NCBI GenBank assembly: GCA_044870185.1
Contig: JBIOYL010000343.1
Span: 1-12,853 of the forward strand
Direction: 5' to 3'
DNA length: 12,853 nt
DNA from: JBIOYL01 sp044870185
Lineage (GTDB): Bacteria; Actinomycetota; CALGFH01
Shown: positions 6,965-12,853 of the stretch, piece by piece
How positions within the stretch are numbered: the first letter of the stretch is position 1
Layout: each line of letters opens with the position of its first letter
Translations under genes and position numbers: made by a program
The notes under the pieces: model-generated
What the model was told of the DNA's origin: nothing
Databases searched by the model: none
The model's input: the letters and a program-made list of their open reading frames with translations, nothing else

Positions 6965-7009
6965 TGGTGGAGATGATGGGACACGAACCCACGACCCCCT
7001 GCTTGCAAA
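6965..7009 (-). other. 3' half of tRNA-Ala(UGC): candidate att site
   Basis: Read on the minus strand, 7009-6965 folds as the second half of a tRNA: anticodon loop TT-TGC-AA (7003-7009), 3' anticodon stem GCAGG, 5-nt variable loop GGGTC, T stem GTGGG/CCCAT with loop TTCGTGT, 3' acceptor strand CATCTCC, discriminator A, and encoded CCA (6965-6967). T at acceptor position 70 fits the G3-U70 pair of alanine tRNA. The 5' anticodon stem should read CCTGC but the sequence is GCTAA, and no D arm or 5' acceptor strand follows. The break exactly at the anticodon loop is where many actinobacterial integrases recombine. The T-loop has T where A58 is expected. Chromosome lies left and the element right. 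Confidence 0.8.
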
Positions 7010-7374
7010 TTAGCGCACTGGAAGCGGCTTGCCAAGCCCTGTTTTCGCAGGTCACTCTTGAGCGAGGAACGCAATATTAGGGTGTCGTGAGCTCGATGCC
7101 GGCGCAGGTTCGCAGCCACGCTGCGCTTGCCGACACCACTCAGTTCATAGGCCTCTCCTTCCTGACCGCATAGGCACTGAGCTGCCCTCTTCCATTCCCA
7201 AGCTCCGGCAACAACTCCCTACTGCGCCACTTCCACTGCCGCTCAGCAGCCCACTCGCCAATAGCGCACATCAGTCGCACGCTTGCGCTATTCTCGAGCC
7301 GTCATTTTTCCGAGGAGAGCAATGCACCACGGGTGCGTTGCTGGCGCCAACAGAGGTGAGGAGGCAGCGGCAGG
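7010..7374. other. Non-coding element end, lower GC
   Basis: This stretch between the tRNA fragment and the relaxase gene has clearly lower GC than its surroundings and no open frame with coding bias. It holds TAGCGCAC motifs (7011-7018, 7262-7269), a palindrome GGCTT-gcc-AAGCC (7026-7038), a nested pair of inverted repeats (GGTGTCG 7081-7087 with CGACACC 7131-7137; GCGCAG 7102-7107 with CTGCGC 7121-7126), and the perfect repeat at 7260-7292. Such a mixture fits recombinase arm sites and an origin of transfer. No integrase gene is present. Confidence 0.5.
7260..7292. repeat. Perfect 9-bp inverted repeat, possible oriT
   Basis: AATAGCGCA (7260-7268) and TGCGCTATT (7284-7292) are exact reverse complements separated by 15 nt. 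The repeat lies 83 bp ahead of the relaxase start. MobF relaxases recognise an inverted repeat next to their nick site, commonly close to the relaxase gene, so this is the best oriT candidate in the window. An operator autoregulating the relaxase is the main alternative. The nick position cannot be read from sequence alone. Confidence 0.5.
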
Positions 7375-10300
7375 GTGGTGGCCGATGTGGCCAAGCTGGC
7401 GGTCGGGCGGGAGGCCTACTACACCCGCGAGCTGGCAACCGACCACGAGGCGTACCTGTCCGGCCATGGAGAGTCGCCGGGCCGCTGGTACGGCGCCGGC
7501 GCCACAGCGCTCGGTCAGCAGGGCGAAGCATCCGTGGCCGGCTTCCAGCGCATCTTCGAGGGTCGCCACCCCGCCACCGGCCAGCTGCTGGGCCGTCCCC
7601 ACGGCCGAGGTGCCGTGCCCGCCTTCGACGTGGTGCTGCGGCCGACCAAGAGTGTCTCGGTCCTGTATGGGCTGGGTGACCCGGCCACCGGCCGGGCGGT
7701 GCTTGAGGCGCATCATGCCGGCCTGGCCGAGGCGGTCGCCTACCTGGACCAGCACCTGGGCACCCGTCGTGGCCACGGCGGCACCGAGCACGTCCCCGGC
7801 CAGGGACTGGTGGCAGTGGGGTTTGACCATCGCACCAGCCGGGAGGGGGACCCGTTGCTGCACACCCACCTGGTGGTCGCCAACCGGGTGCAGGGGCCGG
7901 ACGGGCGGTGGACAGCTGTGGACGGCCGCGACCTGTACCGGCAGCGGCTGGCCGCCGATGCCATCTACCGGGCCGGCTACCAGCGGGAGCTGTCGCGGAC
8001 GCTCGGGGTCGAATGGACAGCCGCGGACACCCACGGCAACCGCGAGCTCGAAGGAGTGTCCGACGATCTGATCCGGTGGTTCTCCAAGCGCACCGACCAG
8101 ATCGACCAGGCCATTGAGCAGCTGGCCGCGGACGGTCGGGAGCGGACCCCAAAGCTGGTGAAGTGGGCGGTCCACGCCACCAGGAAACCGAAGGAGCAGG
8201 AGGCCCCTGAGACGCTGTATGACCGCTGGCGGGTCGAGGCGGCCGACCGCGGGGTGGACGCGGACACCCTGGTCCGCCAGGTGACCGACCGGACGCGCGA
8301 CCGCGACCGGGTGGTGTCCGCGGAGCTGGCCGGCCGGCTGTTCGATCGGCTGGCCGGGGCGGACGGGCTGACCGCGCAGGCGTCCACCTTCGCCCGCGAG
8401 GACGTCCTGGTTGCCCTGGGCGCTGGCCTTGCCGGTGCCACCCGGACAGAGCTCGAGGAGCTGGCCGACCGGTTCCTTGCGGAGCGGGCGGTCAGCGTGG
8501 TCGCCGACCGGACGTTGGAGGAGCGCCGCTGGTCGACCCCTGGGCTGCTGACCGTGGAGCAGCGGCTGGTGGCGGCCGCGGTCGAGCGCGCAGGCGAGCA
8601 CACCGCCGTGGTCAGCCACGATGCTGTGCGGGCGGCAAGCGCCGCCCATCCCACGCTGGGGGCCGAGCAGCAGGCGATGGTCAGCGACGTCTGCCAGGGC
8701 GGCGCCGGCGTGCAGGTGGTGGTGGGCCGGCCGGGGACCGGCAAGACCTACACCCTCGGGGTGGCCCGCCACGCCTGGCAGCTGGACGGCTACCGGCTGT
8801 TGGCTGCCGCTCCGACCGGGATTGCCACCGTCAGCCTGGAGGCCGAAGGGTTCGAGGACGTCGCCACCTGTGACCGGCTGCTCGGCGAGCTCGACCGCCT
8901 GCATGCCGGCCGCGAAGCCGGAACTACCCGGCGTTCCCGCAGCTCGGATCCGGGCGGCGCGCAACCGTCGGGTGACCGGCTCCTGAACGCCCGGACGGTG
9001 CTGGTGGTGGATGAGGCCGGCATGGTCGGCTCCCGCACGCTCACCCGCCTCCTTGAGCACGCCAAGGCTGCTGGCGCCAAGGTGGTGCTGGTCGGCGACG
9101 ACCGGCAGCTGGCGTCGATCGACGCCGGCGGCGGCTTCCGCGCCGTGCGCCTGCGCCTGGGGGCAAGCGAGCTGGTTGAGAACCGCCGGCAGTTGCACGC
9201 CTGGGAACGCGAGGCCCTCGAGCTGGTCCGCGCCGGCCTGGTCGACCAGGCAGTCGACGCTTACCGCGCCCATGACCGGCTGGTCGCCGCCGACTCCAAG
9301 CCGGCCCTGCTGGTGGCGCTGCTGCAGGACTGGTGGCAGGCCTACCAGGCCACCGAGGCCCAGCCGGGCCAGGACGTGGTCGTGCTGGCCCGCCGCCGGG
9401 ACGAGGTCGACCGGCTCAACACCTACTGCCAGCAGGTCCTGGCCGCCCACGGCCGCCTCGGACTTGAGCGCCTGCGGGTCGAGGACCGGCAGCTTGGGGT
9501 CGGTGACCGGGTGGTGTGCGGCACCAATGCCATCAGCCGGCTGGGGGTGGCCAACGGCACCCGCGGCACCGTCACCGCTTTGGACATCCAGGCCCGGACG
9601 CTGACCATCCGCCTGGACGGCAAGCAGCCGAAAGAGGTGAGCTTGCCGGGCTGGTACCTGGACGGCCGCCAGCCAGGCGAGCGCAACCGCCGGGTCGACC
9701 TGACCTATGCCACCACCGGCCACCGGGCGCAGGGGCTGACCCGATGGCGGGCGCTGGTCCGCATCAGCGGCCAGGAGGATGTCAACTGGCTCAACGTCCA
9801 GCTCTCCCGCGCCCGCCAGGAGACCCGGCTGTACGCCGTGGTCGGCCCCGAGCCACAGGCCGCCGAGCTGGACCTGCCCGACCGGGAGCTGCCGGACGGC
9901 TACACCCAGCTCGCCCAGGCCCTCAGCCGCGCCGGCGAGCAACGGCTGGCGATCGACACGCCGGCTACCCTTGACCTGCGCCGGCTCTCCACCAGGGAGC
10001 TGCGCACCGAGCGGGACCGGCTCCGCCGCCAGCTCGACCAGGCACCCAAGGACCGCTCCCGGGAGCTGGTACGGGCCGAGACCCGTTCGGCCGCGGCCGA
10101 GCGGGAGCTCGCCGCCCTGGTCGACCGCGCCGGCCAGCCACGCCAGCCTCCCGGCATGCTTCGCCTGCTGCGCCACGGCGCACAGCCTGGGCCTGAGCCG
10201 GGTGTGGTGGCGGTCGCCACCCAGCAGGCCAACCGGGCCGCCGACCGTGAGCGGGAGCTGCGCCAGCATCAGCAGCAGCGGGCCGGGTGGCTGGAGGCCA

Positions 10301-10725
10301 ACGCCCCGCTTGGCTCGGCCTACCAGCAGGTCGTCCGCAGGCTGGCCTGGCAGGCACGGGCCGCCGGACTCGCGCATGAGGCGATCGAGCAGGACCGACC
10401 GCCGTATGTGCGCGACCTCCTCGGCCCCATCCCGGAGTCCACCCGGGGTCGGCGGGCGTGGCGGCAGGCTGCCGCCGCGATCGAGGACTACCGCAGCAGC
10501 TACGACGTCCGCGAGCCCGACCGGGCGCTCGGCCCGGCCCCGCGCGACCCGGGCCAGCGGGCCGCCTGGCAGCACGCTCACCAGCTGGTCGAGCGGGTCC
10601 ACGGCAAGCAGCGCGCCGAACGCGACCGCCAGCCCGCGGCCCTCGACCGGACAACGCAGGAGCGCAGCGACCGTCCCCGGCCGCCCCAGCGGCACCGGCA
10701 GGGTCCGGAGCGGGCCGCCGGCTAG
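7375..10725 (+). CDS. MobF-type (TrwC/TraI) conjugative relaxase-helicase
   Basis: This 1116-aa enzyme should nick oriT, attach covalently to the 5' end and unwind the strand for conjugative transfer. The relaxase domain (about 1-300) has catalytic tyrosines Tyr15/Tyr16 with Tyr27 further on, Asp85 in FDVVLRPTKSVSVLYG, and the metal triad His152, His163, His165 (DPLLHTHLVVANR). The RecD-like SF1 helicase follows, with Walker A GRPGTGKT (451-458), Walker B VVDEAG (544-549), QLASIDAGG, and late motifs TGHRAQGLT (781-789) and LSRARQETRLY. Residues after about 850 form a charged helical and disordered tail. GTG 7375 is chosen because KLAVGREAYY follows at once and GAGGAGG lies 11 nt upstream; GTG 7378 is equally possible. 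No frame break is seen. The NERD gene follows after 19 nt. The exact transfer system is not visible. Confidence 0.92.
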   Translation: MVADVAKLAVGREAYYTRELATDHEAYLSGHGESPGRWYGAGATALGQQGEASVAGFQRIFEGRHPATGQLLGRPHGRGAVPAFDVVLRPTKSVSVLYGLGDPATGRAVLEAHHAGLAEAVAYLDQHLGTRRGHGGTEHVPGQGLVAVGFDHRTSREGDPLLHTHLVVANRVQGPDGRWTAVDGRDLYRQRLAADAIYRAGYQRELSRTLGVEWTAADTHGNRELEGVSDDLIRWFSKRTDQIDQAIEQLAADGRERTPKLVKWAVHATRKPKEQEAPETLYDRWRVEAADRGVDADTLVRQVTDRTRDRDRVVSAELAGRLFDRLAGADGLTAQASTFAREDVLVALGAGLAGATRTELEELADRFLAERAVSVVADRTLEERRWSTPGLLTVEQRLVAAAVERAGEHTAVVSHDAVRAASAAHPTLGAEQQAMVSDVCQGGAGVQVVVGRPGTGKTYTLGVARHAWQLDGYRLLAAAPTGIATVSLEAEGFEDVATCDRLLGELDRLHAGREAGTTRRSRSSDPGGAQPSGDRLLNARTVLVVDEAGMVGSRTLTRLLEHAKAAGAKVVLVGDDRQLASIDAGGGFRAVRLRLGASELVENRRQLHAWEREALELVRAGLVDQAVDAYRAHDRLVAADSKPALLVALLQDWWQAYQATEAQPGQDVVVLARRRDEVDRLNTYCQQVLAAHGRLGLERLRVEDRQLGVGDRVVCGTNAISRLGVANGTRGTVTALDIQARTLTIRLDGKQPKEVSLPGWYLDGRQPGERNRRVDLTYATTGHRAQGLTRWRALVRISGQEDVNWLNVQLSRARQETRLYAVVGPEPQAAELDLPDRELPDGYTQLAQALSRAGEQRLAIDTPATLDLRRLSTRELRTERDRLRRQLDQAPKDRSRELVRAETRSAAAERELAALVDRAGQPRQPPGMLRLLRHGAQPGPEPGVVAVATQQANRAADRERELRQHQQQRAGWLEANAPLGSAYQQVVRRLAWQARAAGLAHEAIEQDRPPYVRDLLGPIPESTRGRRAWRQAAAAIEDYRSSYDVREPDRALGPAPRDPGQRAAWQHAHQLVERVHGKQRAERDRQPAALDRTTQERSDRPRPPQRHRQGPERAAG

Positions 10726-10732
10726 CACCACC

Positions 10733-10739
10733 GAGGAGG
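10733..10739 (+). promoter_or_regulatory. Ribosome binding site of the NERD gene
   Basis: GAGGAGG lies about 5 nt before the ATG at 10745 and inside the 19-nt gap after the relaxase stop. It fixes the start within a much longer open frame that overlaps the relaxase gene. Confidence 0.7.
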
Positions 10740-10744
10740 CCGCC

Positions 10745-11668
10745 ATGTCCTCGCCCACCAACCCCGACCCTGCGCCATTCCCATGGGAGGACGACGACGA
10801 GGCCCCTGGCCTGTCGATCCGGCCGCTCAGCCACGCCGACCTGCAGGCCTTCCTGGCCGAATGGGACCAGGCTGAGCAGCCGCTGCGGCTGGTCCCGGCC
10901 GTCCCGCCGCGCGGCGGCCGGCCGCCAGCCATGCCCAGCCTGGCGACGGTGGGCCGGCCCGGTGGCTCGGCGCAGGTCGAGTACCAACACCGGCGCGCCG
11001 CCGAGCTGGCCGCCTGGACCCCCACCCTGCCGCTGCGGCTGGCCGCCACCCTCGCCGCCGGCGCCCTCACCGGCTTGCTCACTGACAGTCTGCGTGGGCC
11101 ACGGCCGGGCATCCTTGCCGCGGTGGTCGCCATGGTGGGGGTTGGCTGGCGGCTGCGGTTTCGGCCAAGCGCCGAGGCCCGCGCCTGGCAGCGCGGTGCC
11201 ATCGGGGAGCAGCGTACCGCCCGACTGCTCAGCCGCCTGGAACGCCACGGCTGGGTCCTGCTGCATGACCTGGCTGTCCCTGGCTCCCGCGCCAACCTCG
11301 ACCACCTCGCCATCGGCCCTGGGGGGGTGTTCCTGGTGGACTCCAAGCAGTACCTTGGGCGGCTGCAGCTCACCGCCGATGGGACGCTGTGGCACGGACG
11401 CTACCCACTCACCCTGGCCCTGCGCGCGGTCAGCTTCGAGGCCGACCGCGCCGCCCAGGTCCTGGCCGTCCCCGGCGTACCGGTCGCCCCGATCGTCGCC
11501 GTCCACGGCGCCCCGGTCCCCTGGGGCGCCCTGGTGGTCGGCGGAGTCACCATCGTCACCGCTGGTCACCTCACCGACCTGCTGCGGGCCCGGCCGACCG
11601 CGCTCGGCCCCGAGCGGGTCGCCTGGCTGGCCGACCGGGCCCGCCTCCGCTTCCACCCCGCCGCCTAA
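10745..11668 (+). CDS. Membrane-associated NERD-domain protein
   Basis: A 307-aa protein with three parts. Residues 1-95 are hydrophilic, acidic at the start (PWEDDDEAPG) and proline-rich. Two hydrophobic helices follow at about 97-113 and 121-136, so the protein should sit in the membrane. Residues 148-245 form a NERD (nuclease-related) domain: RGAIGEQRTARLL with Glu155, then NLDHLAIGPGGVFLVDSKQY with Asp186 and the Asp199-x-Lys201 pair that stands for the (D/E)xK of restriction-type nucleases. The core residues are present, so nuclease activity is possible but unproven; NERD proteins are mostly uncharacterised. It is co-transcribed with the relaxase, which suggests a role in DNA processing, entry or defence during transfer. 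The C-terminal 60 residues (WGALVVGGVTIVTAGHL) complete the alpha/beta fold. Confidence 0.85.
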   Translation: MSSPTNPDPAPFPWEDDDEAPGLSIRPLSHADLQAFLAEWDQAEQPLRLVPAVPPRGGRPPAMPSLATVGRPGGSAQVEYQHRRAAELAAWTPTLPLRLAATLAAGALTGLLTDSLRGPRPGILAAVVAMVGVGWRLRFRPSAEARAWQRGAIGEQRTARLLSRLERHGWVLLHDLAVPGSRANLDHLAIGPGGVFLVDSKQYLGRLQLTADGTLWHGRYPLTLALRAVSFEADRAAQVLAVPGVPVAPIVAVHGAPVPWGALVVGGVTIVTAGHLTDLLRARPTALGPERVAWLADRARLRFHPAA

Positions 11669-11845
11669 CCCGCCGCGCGGCCGCCAGAGCGGGCCGTCGG
11701 CGTTGTGGTGCCGGCCGATCCCCGAGCCTAAGCGGCCTCCCAGAAGTTCTGCACGTAACGCCTGGGTGGAGAGCGGCGCAGCAACGAAGTAGCCTCGTGG
11801 GTCGTCGAAGCATGCAACCACCACCACCCGCGAGGCACCGCCAGT
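11669..11845. other. Gap between NERD gene and IS630 transposase
   Basis: No gene is seen in these 177 bp. An imperfect hairpin, CCTCCCAG (about 11738-11745) with CTGGGTGG (about 11763-11770), lies in it. The left end of the IS630 copy must be here; IS630 elements insert at TA, and TA occurs near 11729, 11757 and 11789, but without the right end the terminal inverted repeat cannot be identified. Confidence 0.4.
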
Positions 11846-12853
11846 ATGCGACCCCCCAGCGTGTACGCCAACCCGTCCGACCCCCAGCCCGCCCGCGCCG
11901 AACTGCTGGGCCACCTCCACGGCCCCCACCGCGTTGCCTGCCGGCAGGTCATGCTCGTGCTGTCCCTCCACGGCTGGGCACCGGCCCAGATCGCCGAGCT
12001 GCTCGGCGACGACCCCGCCACCGTGCGCCGCTGGATCCACCGCTCCCACCGCGACGGCCTGGCCGGGCTGGCCGACCGGCCCCGACCGGGCCGACCCCGC
12101 CTGGGCAGCCCCCGACTCGGCGAGCGCATCCGGCGGCTGCTCGCCCAACCCACGGCGTGGACCATCGCGCGGCTCTCCCAGCGGCTGGGCCGCCCCGCCA
12201 TGAGCCTGCGGACCCTGCAGCGGCGCACCCGCGAGGTCGCCCGCTGGCGGCGACCCCGCCTGGTCGCCAAGGGCGACCCCGACCGCGACCAGCTCCTGGC
12301 CACCCTGCGGCAGACCATCGCCGCGCTGCCCCACGGGGCGGTCGTGCTGGCCGAAGACGAAACCCACCTCAGCTTGCTGCCGTGGGTGCGGGCCACCTGG
12401 ATCCCCAAAGGGCAGCGCCAGCAGGTCATGACCCCGGGCAAGAACCGACGCCGGACCATCTTCGGCGCGGTTGAGCTGGCCAGCGGCCGCTTCTGCTACC
12501 AGGTGGCGCGCAAGGCGGTCAGCGCCGGCTTCATCGCCTTCTTGGCGCAGCTCCAGCAAGCCTGGCCGGCCGCTCCCGTGATCGCGGTGGTCTGCGACAA
12601 CGTGATCATCCATCATTCCAAGATTGTGCAGCGCTGGCTGGCCGCCCATCCCCAGGTGCGGGTGCTGCATGGGGCGCGCTCCAGCCCGCACGACAATCCG
12701 GTGGAGCGGGTGTGGGGGGCGCTCAAGGCGTGGCTGGCGAACTCGCCCACCCTGACCATCGCCGGTCGGGTGCGGCAGGTGCATGCCTTCTTCCGTGAGC
12801 GCACCTCCGCCCAGCTGCTGGCGACCGCCGCGCCGTGGAGCTCACCCTGGCTG
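11846..12853 (+). CDS. IS630-family transposase (3' end beyond window)
   Basis: The open frame runs from ATG 11846 through the last base, 336 codons without a stop. The N-terminal 120 residues are a paired helix-turn-helix for binding the element ends (LSLHGWAPAQIAELLGDDPA, then RWIHRSHRDGLAGLADRPR). The DDE catalytic domain follows: Asp171 in VVLAEDETHLSLLPW, Asp251 in AVVCDNVIIHHSK, and Glu287 in SPHDNPVERVWGALK. The last two are separated by 35 residues, right for the IS630/Tc1 group. A GAGG lies 10 nt before the ATG. Intact members have about 340-370 residues, so only the end is missing. All three catalytic residues are present and the copy may be active. It lies on the same strand as the relaxase operon. 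Confidence 0.88.
   Translation, partial: MRPPSVYANPSDPQPARAELLGHLHGPHRVACRQVMLVLSLHGWAPAQIAELLGDDPATVRRWIHRSHRDGLAGLADRPRPGRPRLGSPRLGERIRRLLAQPTAWTIARLSQRLGRPAMSLRTLQRRTREVARWRRPRLVAKGDPDRDQLLATLRQTIAALPHGAVVLAEDETHLSLLPWVRATWIPKGQRQQVMTPGKNRRRTIFGAVELASGRFCYQVARKAVSAGFIAFLAQLQQAWPAAPVIAVVCDNVIIHHSKIVQRWLAAHPQVRVLHGARSSPHDNPVERVWGALKAWLANSPTLTIAGRVRQVHAFFRERTSAQLLATAAPWSSPWL
11846..12853 (+). mobile_element. Part of an IS630-type insertion sequence
   Basis: The transposase defines an IS630 copy whose left end lies between 11669 and 11845 and whose right end is outside the window. The limits given are those of the transposase frame only. It sits just past the stop of the NERD gene, so it may have cut the relaxase operon from genes that once followed. 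Confidence 0.6.

Noticed and set aside
6965..7200. Complete or intron-split tRNA-Ala
   Set aside because: I looked to the right for a 5' half (D arm and GGGGATG-like acceptor strand). A CTGAGCT at about 7175 resembles a D arm but has no matching acceptor or anticodon stem, so the gene is a 3' fragment.
7322..8071. Open frame from ATG 7322 overlapping the relaxase start
   Set aside because: Beyond the overlap it reads Trp/Arg/Thr/Pro-rich shadow sequence of the relaxase frame. Only its start signal is of interest.
7288..11373. Minus-strand open frame of 1361 codons opposite the relaxase
   Set aside because: It is the mirror of a high-GC coding gene whose plus strand has all relaxase and helicase motifs. 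The minus reading is low-complexity Gly/Ala/Leu/Gln-rich without any motif.
9965..12784. Minus-strand open frame of 939 codons opposite NERD and transposase genes
   Set aside because: It spans three separate plus-strand features including intergenic gaps and its composition is that of a shadow frame.
1..12853. CRISPR array, rRNA gene or riboswitch
   Set aside because: No regularly spaced repeats, rRNA-like segments or known riboswitch cores were seen on reading both strands.

Overview
The window is uniformly very GC-rich and almost every plausible codon ends in G or C. Its genes use GTG, TTG and ATG starts with GGAGG-type ribosome binding sites. Together with a LAL-type LuxR regulator, SCO4226/DUF4242-like, DUF2306-like and NERD proteins, and the 3' half of an alanine tRNA, this points to a high-GC actinomycetote. 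The LAL regulator and its small-protein operon would suit a soil lineage such as Thermoleophilia, but that placement is an inference.

Layout. (1) 1-2928 is a loose, accessory-looking segment: an inverted repeat near the left edge, an uncharacterised 251-aa protein (minus), a DUF2306-like membrane protein (plus) behind a tandem operator-like repeat, a decayed plus-strand coding fragment, and a pair of tiny overlapping minus-strand genes (42 and 82 aa) with their own promoter and operator-like palindrome. (2) 2929-6964 looks like ordinary chromosome, all read on the minus strand: a LAL regulator broken by two single-base frameshifts, a DUF4242-like protein, an exported small protein coupled to it by a TTGA overlap, a strong GC hairpin terminator, and the first 75 codons of an ABC transporter permease cut off at about 2929. 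(3) 6965-7009 is the 3' half of a tRNA-Ala(UGC), from anticodon loop to CCA, without a 5' half: the usual scar left where an integrative element entered a tRNA gene. (4) From 7010 rightwards lies that element: a lower-GC non-coding stretch with a perfect 9-bp inverted repeat (possible oriT), then a relaxase-helicase of the MobF/TrwC-TraI type, then a membrane-anchored NERD-domain protein 19 nt downstream, then an IS630-family transposase running off the window.

How it fits together. The right part is the DNA-processing end of an integrative conjugative or mobilizable element inserted into tRNA-Ala; the rest of the element, the restored tRNA and probably the integrase should lie to the right of the window. 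The left junction, which truncates the permease, carries repeated GTGGCAC half-sites and may be a second, independent recombination boundary. About 4 kb of chromosome therefore appears to be sandwiched between two mobile segments. The least explained items are the relaxase-NERD pair, the inverted repeat with TAGCGCAC motifs shared with the att site, and the GTGA-overlapping small gene pair.
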